The notes under the pieces were generated by a model. The model had not been told where the DNA came from. It did not search any database and saw only the letters and a list, made by a program, of their open reading frames with translations. DNA of 64,000 bases from Leptolyngbya sp. KIOST-1 (lineage in GTDB: Bacteria > Cyanobacteriota > Cyanobacteriia > Phormidesmidales > Phormidesmidaceae), in contig NZ_JQFA01000002.1 of assembly GCF_000763385.1 (NCBI RefSeq), forward strand, positions 992,001-1,056,000. Direction: 5' to 3'. The first letter of the stretch is position 1. Every line of letters starts with the position of its first letter. Of the stretch, positions 7,352 through 16,430 are shown one piece after another. The translations under genes were made by a program, and so were the position numbers.

Positions 7352-10300
7352 ATGCTGACAAAAATTGTTTGCCAACAAAAGACATCACAGCTGCAGGAGC
7401 ATAATCAACCGCTGAGCCACTTACTACTGGCTTTAGAGACAGGACTGTGGCTAGCGGCACTCTCCAGTTCAGCTTGGGCTCAGAGTCAAACTACCGAAGA
7501 CGGTGCAGAATCTTTAGCTGATGCGCTCCCCGACCAGTCTCTGCCCCACGCCTCCGAACTCAACCCTAGCCCTGAAAGTTCTACAGATCCGGTGCCGGAG
7601 TCCTCTAGCGAACCAGCCTTTGCAACAGAGCTAGCTCGCAAACCCTCAATCTCACAAACTCTGCCCGCAGATCCGGTGCCAGCCGCAGCAATACCGACTG
7701 CACCACAGAACCTAGAGGCGTCGCCTGACATCCCCACTCCAGCCCCAGCCCTAAATCAAACAGAATCAGCAGCAGACCGTATAACTTCAGCTACCTCAAC
7801 AAGGTCACCTGTCCCTCAATCTCCAGATCCAAGCTTTGAGGCTTTACCTCCGCCCCAGGAGGAGCGATCGCAGCAGTCCTCCTCGCCAGTTGCCGCCCCT
7901 GAACCCTTGCATCCAGTTGAGGCTCAATCCACTAGGGACAGAAGCGTACTGCCCGATGGAGACGGTTTGCCCCTACCTCTAGACAAAGTCCCAGTCGTTT
8001 CGCAGGATGCTGAAACAACACCTCAGGCCCAATTCACGTCCCCGGATTTACCAGTTCCAGCGCCCCCTGGGACAAAAAACAATGAGAATTTCAGCACAAC
8101 TGCCCGCGACCTTTTGCCAGTTTCGTCGCCCTCGGCACCGAGCGCTGTGGCGAGACCCACATTTACCCCTAGCGCCTCTGCATCCCAAGAGCTACCTTCA
8201 TCATCAGCAACAGCTACCAGTAACAGGTTCCAACTCGAGGGTTCCAATCAGGATGAGGGAACATTCCCTGATCTTAATCAACCCACAGCAGGGGTGCCCG
8301 GGCAAGCTTTCCCAACACCGAGCACTGTGTCAAGACCGGTGTTTTCTGTCAGCTCGACTGAACCTCAGAAACCGCCCTCAGCGGAATCAGTGGATGAGGA
8401 CCACGAACCTCTTCTAAATTTCTCTGGACAGGATGAAGGAGAATTACCTAACGCTAATGCCCCTACCACTGTGTATATTCCACCTGGCGTTCTATCACCA
8501 GTGGTTACCACAATTCCCTTTGACCAGACTGCTCTAGACTATGGAACTCAGGCTCAAATCAGTACAGGAGTAAGTTTTGGCAACGAGCGTAGTACCAACC
8601 TAAACTATAACGGCCTAGTCAATCTAAATCAAACTGTTGAGAGCAGTTCTGGTCCAGACAATAGAACAACCCTTACCCAACGTCAACAGGTCTTGTACAT
8701 CCGTAACTTACCGCAAGAAAGACGACTGACAATAAGTATTGGGGAACCCTTGACTCTCCTCAGCCAGGATGTTCAGTTTAGTCTTACAGGTTCCTGCCTT
8801 GACCCAAAAGTTGGCGATATTTGTACCTATACTCCTGGCCTTGTAACAGACGAATCCAGTATTGAGCCCTCAACTCGACTTCCTACTCGGTTTGAGCAAA
8901 CCTCTAACTTTGGTGATGTTGTTCTGCCTGAAACTTTAGCGGCTATTCAGGCCCCTGGTTTTCAGCGAGGCACTGACGTACAGCAGATTGGGGTTGACTT
9001 ACGCATACCTAATATTGGCGTCTTACCCAATTTCGATGCTGCTAACAGCATCGAAATTCAACGGGAGGAAATCTTTTCTACCATACCTGCGTTAGGTTAC
9101 ACCACAGTTAACCAAACCGTCCAAGCCAATGCAAGAGAAGCTGCATTGGCTCGAACCATCCGAGGCCCAGTAGTGATCTTAGACCCAGATCAACCGATAC
9201 TAAATATCGCACTGGCGGCCTTAGCCTTAGTCTTGCCAGAGAGGCAGGTGGTAGTTTCGGCCACTGAAGAACCTGCAAACCCAGCCGTTAACCTCAGATT
9301 ATTTACTGCTGCTAATAACACCCGATTGCCGTTAGCCAGCCTCACGCTTTATCACGCTGGGGCAGGTCATGCCACGACACCGAGCAACTCTGCGGAAGCC
9401 CCCCAGGATGAAGCCCGAGCGCACTTTAACTCTATATGGCTAGGCCTATCTCCAGTAACAGAAAGAGACCTTAGACAAACCATAGGACTCCGGCCTTTGG
9501 GGGAGAGGGAAGTCATGTTAGCGGCAGGCGGAGAGGGCGGAGGCAGAGAGGCCGCTACGCTTACGTCAATTGTGAATAGCCAGGTCTTTGATATCAATGT
9601 AATTGACAATGTCTACACCCAAAATTACATCACCCTATACCGGCAGGAGGCACTTAATCAAGTTAGCGTGGAGCAAACCGAACGCATTCGCTACTATCCC
9701 CATCTCAGCTTTAGTGGCAACAATACTGGCACCTATAATAGTTTTCGGTACTACGCTGGCACCATCATGGGGCCTTCCATTCAGACCTACGGGGGGCTTG
9801 ACTATCAGGGGTATACTGATGGTGGTTTTTTCTATCGCACTGGAGCGATAGGGGTAATTAATCCCAACTATGATCGCTATAGCAATCTGTGGGGAGAAGT
9901 CAACCAAAAACTTGCTTTATCTAGTGAAAATAGCTTGACAGTAGGAACCGGCTTTAACTGGGCCATCGATCAAGACACCACAATAGGCGATATTGAACAG
10001 CGTGGCGCTGGTAGCAGCAACGTTTTTGCCCGGGCTCGCTGGACAAGTGGTTCAGTGTCCTTAGGGGCAGCTCAGACCTTTGGCAATCTTCTGCCAAATT
10101 CCCAACCTACTCGCACAGTGTTAGACACTTCAATCCGAATAGGGGATAACGTCGCCCTTACTGGATTTTGGGCACCTTTCAGCAATAACACCAGCGAACC
10201 CGTATTGGGCGTGCTAGCCGATGTTACCTTTAGGCTAGGTCGCATTAATCCTAATCTACAATTTTCGTGGGCAAATCAGCAGTTTAACTATGGCACTGAC

Positions 10301-10366
10301 CCTTCCGGCAATCCATTGACTACAACCAGCAATACGTTTAATTTGTCGTTTCGAATGCGTTGGTAG
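7352..10366 (+). CDS. Predicted outer-membrane beta-barrel protein with a long disordered Pro/Ser-rich N-terminus
   Basis: 1004 residues from ATG 7352 (GGAG upstream; signal peptide cleaved near SSSAWA). After the signal, about 310 residues are Pro/Ser/Glu/Gln-rich and look disordered, with an imperfect internal repeat (NQDEGTFPDLNQPTAG and GQDEGELPNANAPT). The remaining 600 or so residues alternate short polar and aromatic beta-strand patterns. The chain ends NTFNLSFRMRW, an aromatic C-terminal residue typical of BAM-inserted porin-like barrels. I do not recognise the family. The disordered stretch might span the periplasm or peptidoglycan. Transcribed alone. Confidence 0.7.
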   Translation: MLTKIVCQQKTSQLQEHNQPLSHLLLALETGLWLAALSSSAWAQSQTTEDGAESLADALPDQSLPHASELNPSPESSTDPVPESSSEPAFATELARKPSISQTLPADPVPAAAIPTAPQNLEASPDIPTPAPALNQTESAADRITSATSTRSPVPQSPDPSFEALPPPQEERSQQSSSPVAAPEPLHPVEAQSTRDRSVLPDGDGLPLPLDKVPVVSQDAETTPQAQFTSPDLPVPAPPGTKNNENFSTTARDLLPVSSPSAPSAVARPTFTPSASASQELPSSSATATSNRFQLEGSNQDEGTFPDLNQPTAGVPGQAFPTPSTVSRPVFSVSSTEPQKPPSAESVDEDHEPLLNFSGQDEGELPNANAPTTVYIPPGVLSPVVTTIPFDQTALDYGTQAQISTGVSFGNERSTNLNYNGLVNLNQTVESSSGPDNRTTLTQRQQVLYIRNLPQERRLTISIGEPLTLLSQDVQFSLTGSCLDPKVGDICTYTPGLVTDESSIEPSTRLPTRFEQTSNFGDVVLPETLAAIQAPGFQRGTDVQQIGVDLRIPNIGVLPNFDAANSIEIQREEIFSTIPALGYTTVNQTVQANAREAALARTIRGPVVILDPDQPILNIALAALALVLPERQVVVSATEEPANPAVNLRLFTAANNTRLPLASLTLYHAGAGHATTPSNSAEAPQDEARAHFNSIWLGLSPVTERDLRQTIGLRPLGEREVMLAAGGEGGGREAATLTSIVNSQVFDINVIDNVYTQNYITLYRQEALNQVSVEQTERIRYYPHLSFSGNNTGTYNSFRYYAGTIMGPSIQTYGGLDYQGYTDGGFFYRTGAIGVINPNYDRYSNLWGEVNQKLALSSENSLTVGTGFNWAIDQDTTIGDIEQRGAGSSNVFARARWTSGSVSLGAAQTFGNLLPNSQPTRTVLDTSIRIGDNVALTGFWAPFSNNTSEPVLGVLADVTFRLGRINPNLQFSWANQQFNYGTDPSGNPLTTTSNTFNLSFRMRW

Positions 10367-11033
10367 GTCAGAGATACGGGTTGGCTGACGCAGGAATGGG
10401 CACCTCGAAAAATAGCCAAGGCAATCTCAGCATTGGATCATTGGGTTGATGGTTTGAGGCAGGTGAGGAAATGGCTATCCCCATTGAATGGGGAAACAAA
10501 TACCTCTTCCTGTCTAGAGAGGAAAACCTTTTAGCTGATCCGGTGGTCAGGCCATACAAACTCTTTGACTTTTCGGAGTCGGTTACTGCTCTCCCACTCA
10601 GATGAAGTGTGGCGGGTTGTGCGCGATCGCCTGGTCAGACCATGGGCTTTGGCCCCGTAGATACAACCTGTACTGATGGTGTGTGTTGGTCAAATCTTTC
10701 GTTGCCCAATTCGCCGTTTCACGGGCGTTCTCAACCCGAAGGATGGGAACAAGTTCTTCAGGCATAGGAAATATCCTCGATCAACTACCTGATTTTGAAA
10801 CGGTTGGCCAATGGTCTATTGGCGAGGGCAGCATTGGCTTCCTTGTTCCACTTCAAAATTTGGGAAAGAAATGGATGAAGTATTTTGGTTCATCAAGAAC
10901 GACTCACCACTACTGGGCGTCAGGCATTGGACGGGCAGGGTAGGGGGCATTGAAATTTGCAAGGCGATCGCGCGTCAATCCCCTACCCACAACCCGCTAT
11001 CCTATAATCATGCCGCAACTCGCTGAGGATTCG
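10367..11033. other. Intergenic region before ispH, with candidate promoter
   Basis: No supported gene; short frames at 10683-10943 and 10811-11026 look random. A TATAAT box at 11003-11008 lies about 26 bp before the ispH start and is a plausible -10 element. GAGGAT follows just before the ATG. Confidence 0.5.
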
Positions 11034-12239
11034 ATGGACACTAAGGCTTTTAAGCGATCTCTCAACCACTCCGACAAGTACTTTCGCCAGGGGTTTGGCC
11101 ACGGAGACGCGGTGGCCGGGCAGATGCAGACCGAGTACAACAGCGGCCTAATTCAAGAAATTCGCGATCGCAGCTACACCCTCACCCGGGGCAACGTCAC
11201 CATCAAGCTGGCCCAGTCCTTCGGCTTTTGCTGGGGGGTGGAGCGGGCCGTGGCCATGGCCTACGAAACCCGCCAGCACTTCCCCACCGAGCGCATCTGG
11301 ATCACCAACGAAATCATCCACAACCCCAGCGTCAACCAGCGCCTCAAGGAGATGGCGGTGGAGTTCATCGAAGTGATCGATGGCGAAAAGAATTTCTCCG
11401 TGGTGGGTCAGGGGGATGTGGTGATTTTGCCCGCCTTTGGGGCCAGCGTGCAGGAAATGCAGCTGCTCAACGACAAGGGCTGCACCATTGTCGATACCAC
11501 CTGCCCCTGGGTGTCCAAGGTGTGGAACACCGTGGAAAAGCACAAAAAACGGGATCACACCTCAATCATCCACGGCAAGTACAACCATGAGGAAACCGTG
11601 GCCACCAGCTCCTTTGCGGGCAAGTACCTGGTGGTGCTGAACCTGGAGCAGGCCCAGTACGTGGCCGACTACATTCTCACTGGCGGCGGCAAGGCCGAGT
11701 TTATGGCCAAGTTTGGCAAAGCCTGCTCCGCTGGGTTTGACCCCGATCGCGACCTGGACCACATCGGCATCGCCAACCAGACCACCATGCTCAAGGGCGA
11801 AACCGAGCAGATCGGCAAACTCTTTGAGCACACCATGCTGAAAAAGTACGGTCCCCAGGCCCTCAACGACCACTTCCTCAGCTTCAACACCATCTGCGAC
11901 GCCACCCAGGAGCGCCAGGACGCCATGTTTGAGCTGGTGGACGAAAAACTCGATCTGATGGTGGTGATCGGCGGCTACAACTCGTCCAATACCACCCACC
12001 TGCAGGAAATTGCGATCGAGCGCCAGATTCCCTCTTACCACATCGACGGGGCCACCCGCATCGGCCCCGGCAACCGCATCGAGCACAAGCCGCTCCACGG
12101 CGACCTGACGGTGACTGAAAACTGGCTGCCCGATGGCCCCATTACCGTGGGCGTCACCTCCGGCGCATCCACCCCCGATCGCTCCGTCGAAGACACCATT
12201 GAGCGCATCTTTGCGATCAAGGCGGCGGCGGTGGTTTAG
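11034..12239 (+). CDS. ispH: 4-hydroxy-3-methylbut-2-enyl diphosphate reductase
   Basis: 401 residues. IspH makes isopentenyl and dimethylallyl diphosphate in the last step of the MEP pathway, supplying carotenoids, phytol and quinones. The three Cys ligands of the 4Fe-4S cluster are visible in [17 protein letters not shown] and [11 protein letters not shown], together with the conserved [10 protein letters not shown]. Length and the N-terminus [20 protein letters not shown] match the cyanobacterial/plant form, longer than the E. coli enzyme. ATG 11034 is chosen because homologues begin there and GAGG precedes it. The upstream in-frame extension is not conserved. Confidence 0.97.
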   Translation: MDTKAFKRSLNHSDKYFRQGFGHGDAVAGQMQTEYNSGLIQEIRDRSYTLTRGNVTIKLAQSFGFCWGVERAVAMAYETRQHFPTERIWITNEIIHNPSVNQRLKEMAVEFIEVIDGEKNFSVVGQGDVVILPAFGASVQEMQLLNDKGCTIVDTTCPWVSKVWNTVEKHKKRDHTSIIHGKYNHEETVATSSFAGKYLVVLNLEQAQYVADYILTGGGKAEFMAKFGKACSAGFDPDRDLDHIGIANQTTMLKGETEQIGKLFEHTMLKKYGPQALNDHFLSFNTICDATQERQDAMFELVDEKLDLMVVIGGYNSSNTTHLQEIAIERQIPSYHIDGATRIGPGNRIEHKPLHGDLTVTENWLPDGPITVGVTSGASTPDRSVEDTIERIFAIKAAAVV

Positions 12240-12262
12240 CCCCGTCTAGGGCTGGCTCTGAG

Positions 12263-12409
12263 ATGGAATGCAATGATGCAATGGGCAAAGCCCGACCCAT
12301 TGGAGTCGCCCAGGCCCATTACTATGTAATGCAGGTTGCCCAGGGGCAGGTGGATAAGGTCATTCTGGCCGACATTCTGGCGGAGGCTTCAGGGGCTGTC
12401 ATCAATTAG
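12263..12409 (+). CDS. Small ORF or gene remnant, 48 aa
   Basis: A 48-codon frame (MECNDAMGKARPIGVAQAHY... to stop) just after ispH. The middle reads like a helical protein tail (VAQGQVDKVILADILAEASG). The last codons (GAVIN-stop) fall in a short sequence, GGGGCTGTCATCA, that recurs near the stop codons of other genes here. It has only a weak ribosome site and could be a fragment of a lost gene. No family recognised. Confidence 0.3.
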   Translation: MECNDAMGKARPIGVAQAHYYVMQVAQGQVDKVILADILAEASGAVIN

Positions 12410-12610
12410 CCTCTTGCCCTGCAGTCAACCGTTGCAGCCCCTAGCCTGTCTGTTGGGTCGGGCGTGGCAAGGCTTGATAATGCGGCTGGCTCTGGCGCTT
12501 CGGTAAGCTTCGTTACGGCTGGGGCCGGGGCAATTTTTAAGGGTGGTAGGATAGCCGGGTCGTTCCAAGCATGGTCAAACTCTTAGCAAGCCTTAGTTTT
12601 AGGAGTCTCT

Positions 12611-13219
12611 ATGCGATCTCGAACTCTGCGATCCCTGTCCTTGGGCACCGTGGCGGTGCTGGCGGCCAGTACTGGGGCGATCGCCCCAGTACTGGCCCAG
12701 GACACTCGCCCCCTGACCGAAAACCCGGCCCTGATTCGCGGCTGTCGTCAGCTCAACCAGACCGCTGAGGTGTTCGACAACTCCACCCTCGGCCCGGTTG
12801 CCAACCGCATTGGCACGCTGGCAGCGGGTACGCAAGTCACCCTGACCGGGGCCGTCACCACCGGGCGGGCGCAGGTCTTTTTGGGCGGCGGCACCCTTTC
12901 TCCCATCCAGCCCGTGGGCTGGCTCAACGCTGCCAATCTCGGCCCCTGCGGCACCACCCCCCCACCGCCCACCGGGGCCTGCTTCAGGGCGAATACAGCC
13001 CTGGTGGTCAGATCTGGTCCGTCCACGGGGTCTGCCACGATAGCGGGCTACAACCAGAATGATCTGGTCAGGGCCAGCACCAACCCACCCACACAGCAGA
13101 CCGCCGCCGACGGCCGCCGATGGATGCAGGTAAGCATCTTCAACGCCGGCACGGGTTGGATTGCCCGCACCGGTGCCAATGGAGTGGGCAGCAACGTGAC
13201 GCCGACTAACTGCCCCTAA
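12611..13219 (+). CDS. Secreted SH3-domain-like protein
   Basis: 202 residues with a signal peptide (cleavage near APVLAQD), then two SH3-like modules of about 70 residues joined by a Pro-rich linker (TTPPPPTG). The second module has the bacterial SH3 pattern ALVVRSGPSTGSATIAGY and ends with a GTGWIARTGANG strand. Such domains usually bind peptidoglycan peptides or partner proteins in the periplasm. Four Cys in the mature part may form disulfides. AGGAG lies 7 bp before the ATG. A 34-bp palindrome falls in the signal-peptide coding sequence. Confidence 0.75.
   Translation: MRSRTLRSLSLGTVAVLAASTGAIAPVLAQDTRPLTENPALIRGCRQLNQTAEVFDNSTLGPVANRIGTLAAGTQVTLTGAVTTGRAQVFLGGGTLSPIQPVGWLNAANLGPCGTTPPPPTGACFRANTALVVRSGPSTGSATIAGYNQNDLVRASTNPPTQQTAADGRRWMQVSIFNAGTGWIARTGANGVGSNVTPTNCP
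12664..12697. repeat. 34-bp perfect palindrome inside a coding sequence
   Basis: GGCCAGTACTGGGGCGA followed directly by its reverse complement and centred on a HIP1 site (GGCGATCGCC). It encodes the residues around the signal-peptide cleavage site of the SH3-like protein. Confidence 0.95.
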
Positions 13220-13305
13220 AGGCCCAACCCCAGGCTGCGTCGCTTTACGGACGGCTGAGGGCAGGGAATCAGGCTACTCTGGGATAGAACACCTGTTCCG
13301 CATCT

Positions 13306-14616
13306 ATGGCCCTACCTCAGCCGACATCCACAGCCTCGGGCACCGGCCTGGCTCTGACCGCCGAACAGCAGGCGGCCCTGGCGGCCCTCGATGCCTTTGT
13401 GCAGGGTACCGAGAAGCTGTACCTGCTGACGGGCTACGCGGGTACGGGCAAAACGACGCTGCTGCAGGTGTTTGTGAATGGGCTGCGCGATCGCGGCGAC
13501 GATCGCCCCATCGTGCTCAGCGCCTTTAGCAACAAAGCCACCAAGGTACTGGCGGCGATGGCGGCCCAGTGGCGGCTCGACATTGACGCTATGACCTGCT
13601 GCAAGCTGCTCGGCCTGCGCCCCGTAATCGACGAAGAGAGCGGCAAACAGGTGTTTGCCATCGATCGCCAGCAGGCCAGCCAGATCGATCGCTACCGCCT
13701 GGTGATTGTCGATGAGTGCTCAATGATCAATCAGGAGCTGTGGGAGCTGCTGGTCAACGCGGTGTCGAACCTGTATCGGGGCACCCAGATCCTGTTTGTG
13801 GGCGACCCGGCCCAGCTGCCCCCGGTGAACGAGCCCGAGTCGGCCTGCTTCCGCCAGATCATCCATAAATCTGAGCTGACCGAGGTGGTGCGCTACGGCG
13901 GCGCGATCGGCGTCATCGCCGAAGACCTGCGGCGGAATCTAGAGCGCGATCGCCTGCCCCACTTCACCAATGACACCAACGCCGACAACACCGAGGGCTG
14001 CTTTGTGCTGCCCCGCCGCGCCTGGCACGACCTGCTCATTCGCGCCTTCACCAGCCCCGCCTACCAGCGCAACCCCGACCAGGTGCGAGCCCTGGCCTAC
14101 ACCAACCGCCGCGTCACCCAGCTTAACCAGCTCATTCGCAAAGCCATTTACGGCTCCAATGCCCTACGGTTTGTGCCCGGTGAGCGACTGATCGCCGTCA
14201 ACCCCTGCCTTGAAGAAGAGACCCTTGTGCTGCCCACCTCCGGCGAATGCGAGGTGCTGCACATCGCCCGGGGGCGCGAGGGCGAGTGGCCCCTGTGGAT
14301 TCTGGAGGTGGAAACCGAGGCGGGAGATTTCAAAACCCTGCGGGTGCTGCACGAGTCGGGTCAAGCCGAGTTCAAAGCCAGGCTCGACTTTTTGGCTAAA
14401 GAAAAGCGCTGGATGGAATTTTGGGACCTGCAGCAGCGCTTCCACATGATGGACTACGCCTACAGCCTCACCATCCACAAAAGCCAGGGGTCCACCTTTC
14501 AGGATGTGTTTGTGGATGTGCCCTCAATGTCGGCCAACCGCAACGTGATCGAGCGCAACCAGCTCTGCTACGTGGCCTTTACCCGCGCCGCCAAGCGCCT
14601 GTTTCTGTACCAGTAG
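13306..14616 (+). CDS. RecD/Pif1-like ATP-dependent DNA helicase (superfamily 1)
   Basis: 436 residues, cytoplasmic. Superfamily-1 helicase motifs appear in order: Walker A GYAGTGKTTL, Walker B VIVDECSM, motif III FVGDPAQLPPVNE, the UvrD/RecD C-terminal motif YSLTIHKSQGSTFQDV and the final LCYVAFTRAAKRLFLY. It lacks the long N-terminal domain of RecD2, so it is a compact stand-alone form, probably a 5'-3' helicase in DNA repair or mobile-element processing. No nuclease partner is adjacent. ATG 13306 gives an N-terminus typical of the group. Confidence 0.88.
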   Translation: MALPQPTSTASGTGLALTAEQQAALAALDAFVQGTEKLYLLTGYAGTGKTTLLQVFVNGLRDRGDDRPIVLSAFSNKATKVLAAMAAQWRLDIDAMTCCKLLGLRPVIDEESGKQVFAIDRQQASQIDRYRLVIVDECSMINQELWELLVNAVSNLYRGTQILFVGDPAQLPPVNEPESACFRQIIHKSELTEVVRYGGAIGVIAEDLRRNLERDRLPHFTNDTNADNTEGCFVLPRRAWHDLLIRAFTSPAYQRNPDQVRALAYTNRRVTQLNQLIRKAIYGSNALRFVPGERLIAVNPCLEEETLVLPTSGECEVLHIARGREGEWPLWILEVETEAGDFKTLRVLHESGQAEFKARLDFLAKEKRWMEFWDLQQRFHMMDYAYSLTIHKSQGSTFQDVFVDVPSMSANRNVIERNQLCYVAFTRAAKRLFLYQ

Positions 14617-14645
14617 GTTTGGTACCAGTAACGGGGTCTGAGTTC

Positions 14646-15233
14646 CTACTCACTCAGCTCTCGAATCACCACCTCATCTCCCTCCGCCAGCCCCAGTTCG
14701 GCAGCCCGCCCGCCCCGCAGCTCAATCACATGATCCACCAGCTGATTGCCGGGGCCATAGGTGGGGCAGGGGTCGGCGGTGCAGGGGGGAGCCTCCGCCA
14801 GCCCCACAATCTGCCCCTGGTAGATAAACACCATATCCAGCGGCACCGGCACATTTTTCATCCAGAAGCTAACCGGGCGGGGGCGCGCCATCGGAAACAG
14901 CATGCCGCGATCGTCCGGCAGCGCGTCGCGGAACATTAGCCCCAGGGCTTGCTGCTGGGGGGTGGCCGCCACTTCCAAAAAAATCTCTTCGCCCCCCAGG
15001 GTGGTCACGGCGGTCACGGCCAGCTGCTGACTGCGGGGATCCGCCATGGGAGCTTCGGTAGGAACGGGGGCCGAGGGGGCATTGTCGGCAGGGGCGGAGG
15101 GTGTCGTTGGGGAAGGCGCGGGGGCACAGCCAGCCCCCAGCACCAGGGCGCTCAGCACCAGGCTCCACACCACCCCAGAGCGAAAGCGGGCAGACCGCCC
15201 TGGGGACACCAAACCAGCAACACAATAGGCCAT
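14646..15233 (-). CDS. DUF192 lipoprotein
   Basis: About 195 residues from ATG 15233; an in-frame GTG at 15275 would add 14. The N-terminus is a lipoprotein signal with lipobox VLGAGC, then a Pro/Ala/Ser linker and a DUF192 domain. Signatures are LEVAATPQQQALGLMFRD, RGMLFPM, VSFWMKNVPVPLDMVFI and a C-terminal LVDHVIELRGG. DUF192 proteins are small periplasmic or membrane-anchored proteins of unknown biochemical role. It converges on the helicase gene. No good ribosome site separates the possible starts. Confidence 0.85.
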   Translation of the reverse strand: MAYCVAGLVSPGRSARFRSGVVWSLVLSALVLGAGCAPAPSPTTPSAPADNAPSAPVPTEAPMADPRSQQLAVTAVTTLGGEEIFLEVAATPQQQALGLMFRDALPDDRGMLFPMARPRPVSFWMKNVPVPLDMVFIYQGQIVGLAEAPPCTADPCPTYGPGNQLVDHVIELRGGRAAELGLAEGDEVVIRELSE

Positions 15234-15321
15234 AGCAACCAGAACCAAAAAGAACCGGGTAACCGACGGGGACACCCAACCAGGGCGATATTATTCTAGT
15301 CGCTCACCCAATCGATGTCGG

Positions 15322-15390
15322 CCCACCCCCGTCCACCCACTCACCCGTCTACCCACCCATCTACTCACCCACTCACCTACCCACCCACTC
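15322..15390. repeat. C-rich minisatellite
   Basis: Degenerate runs of CCCAC, CTCACC and CTACCCACC. It belongs to the same low-complexity family as the tracts at 2434, 38560, 44351 and 53168 and lies just downstream of the NblR-like gene. Confidence 0.8.
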
Positions 15391-15391
15391 C

Positions 15392-16087
15392 CTAACTCTC
15401 CCGCAGCACGTACCCCACCCCCCGCACGGTCTGAATCAGCCGCTTGTCGTCTTCGCCGTCGATCTTGAGCCGCAGGTAGCGCACGTACACCTCAATCACG
15501 TTCGACTCGCCGACAAAGTCGTAGCCCCACACATTTTCAAGAATTTGCTCGCGGGGCAGCACCTCGCGGGGGTGCTCCATCAGGTACTTGAGCAGCTCAA
15601 ACTCCTTCATGGTCAGCTCGATCAGGCGATCGCCCCGCAGGGCATGGCGGTTTTCGATATCGAGGGTCAGGTCGCCAAAGCGGAGATTTTCAGTTTCGCC
15701 GGGGCTGGCTTGCAGGTAGAGCTGCACCATTTTTAAGAACGCCTCGGCCCGGTAGGGCTTGAGAAAGTAGTCGTCGGCCCCGCACTCCAGGCAGGCGACC
15801 CGGTCCTCGAGGCTCTCCTTGGCCATCAACAGCACAATGGGAGCTTTGATGCCCTGGCTGCGCAGAGTCTGGCACAGGGCCAGCCCCGACTCACCGCCCA
15901 ACAGGCGATCGACCACAATCAGGGCCGGGGGGCTTTCGGTGGCCATGGCCATGCCTACCTTGGCACTACTGGCCACCACCGGATGGTAGCCAGCCTCCCG
16001 CAGGTCAAACTCCATCTGGCGAGTCTGGCCTTCGTTAGTGCCGATCAATAAAATGTGCGTACCTCTGTCGGTAGTGCTTGTGCCCAT
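15392..16087 (-). CDS. nblR: OmpR-family response regulator with atypical receiver, NblR-like
   Basis: 231 residues: receiver domain (about 10-125) and winged-helix DNA-binding domain (about 135-230, ending RLIQTVRGVGYVLRES). The phospho-acceptor Asp is kept (LIVVDRLLGGESGL, D60), as is the KPYR lysine. The acidic pair that normally follows beta-strand 1 is replaced by GTNE (ILLIGTNEG), so metal-dependent phosphorylation is doubtful. NblR, the non-bleaching regulator of phycobilisome degradation, is known to act without canonical phosphorylation, and the VVDRxLxGESGL segment is what I recall for it. The nblR name is moderately sure; the family is certain. Monocistronic. Confidence 0.65.
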   Translation of the reverse strand: MGTSTTDRGTHILLIGTNEGQTRQMEFDLREAGYHPVVASSAKVGMAMATESPPALIVVDRLLGGESGLALCQTLRSQGIKAPIVLLMAKESLEDRVACLECGADDYFLKPYRAEAFLKMVQLYLQASPGETENLRFGDLTLDIENRHALRGDRLIELTMKEFELLKYLMEHPREVLPREQILENVWGYDFVGESNVIEVYVRYLRLKIDGEDDKRLIQTVRGVGYVLRES

Positions 16088-16430
16088 GGCGGTGTCTCAG
16101 CGTCCTAAAGCGATTCGTGCAGCGGTTCGCAGAGGTTGAGGTCTGCCGAGCAGCTCGACAAAGTAAGGCGATTATAGCGTGGCACCTTCCCCTCAACGGC
16201 ACTTAAATGGCTTTCACCTGCGCCCCGGTGCGCTCCGGATGTACCGACAGAGGTTAACCATTGTATGCCTGGCCACAGTTTTGCGAACACCTGTTGTCGC
16301 CTGGGACAGAGGTGCTGAGTGTCTATTGTTACGGTTATTAACAGAGCTGCGATCCCTCACAAAAACTTCCCTTTGCATCTCAGTTTGTTGTGCTAGATTG
16401 AGCGTAATTTGCTGCTAGAACCTATATCAC
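16088..16430. other. Divergent promoter region between the NblR-like and ctp genes
   Basis: 343 bp with no gene. It must hold promoters for both flanking genes. TTACGGTTATTAACA near 16329-16343 has loosely repeated TTA motifs, but I cannot support a specific operator. Confidence 0.4.

Noticed and set aside
10683..10943. Plus-strand ORF of 86 codons before ispH
   Set aside because: No domain and no ribosome site; overlaps another random frame.
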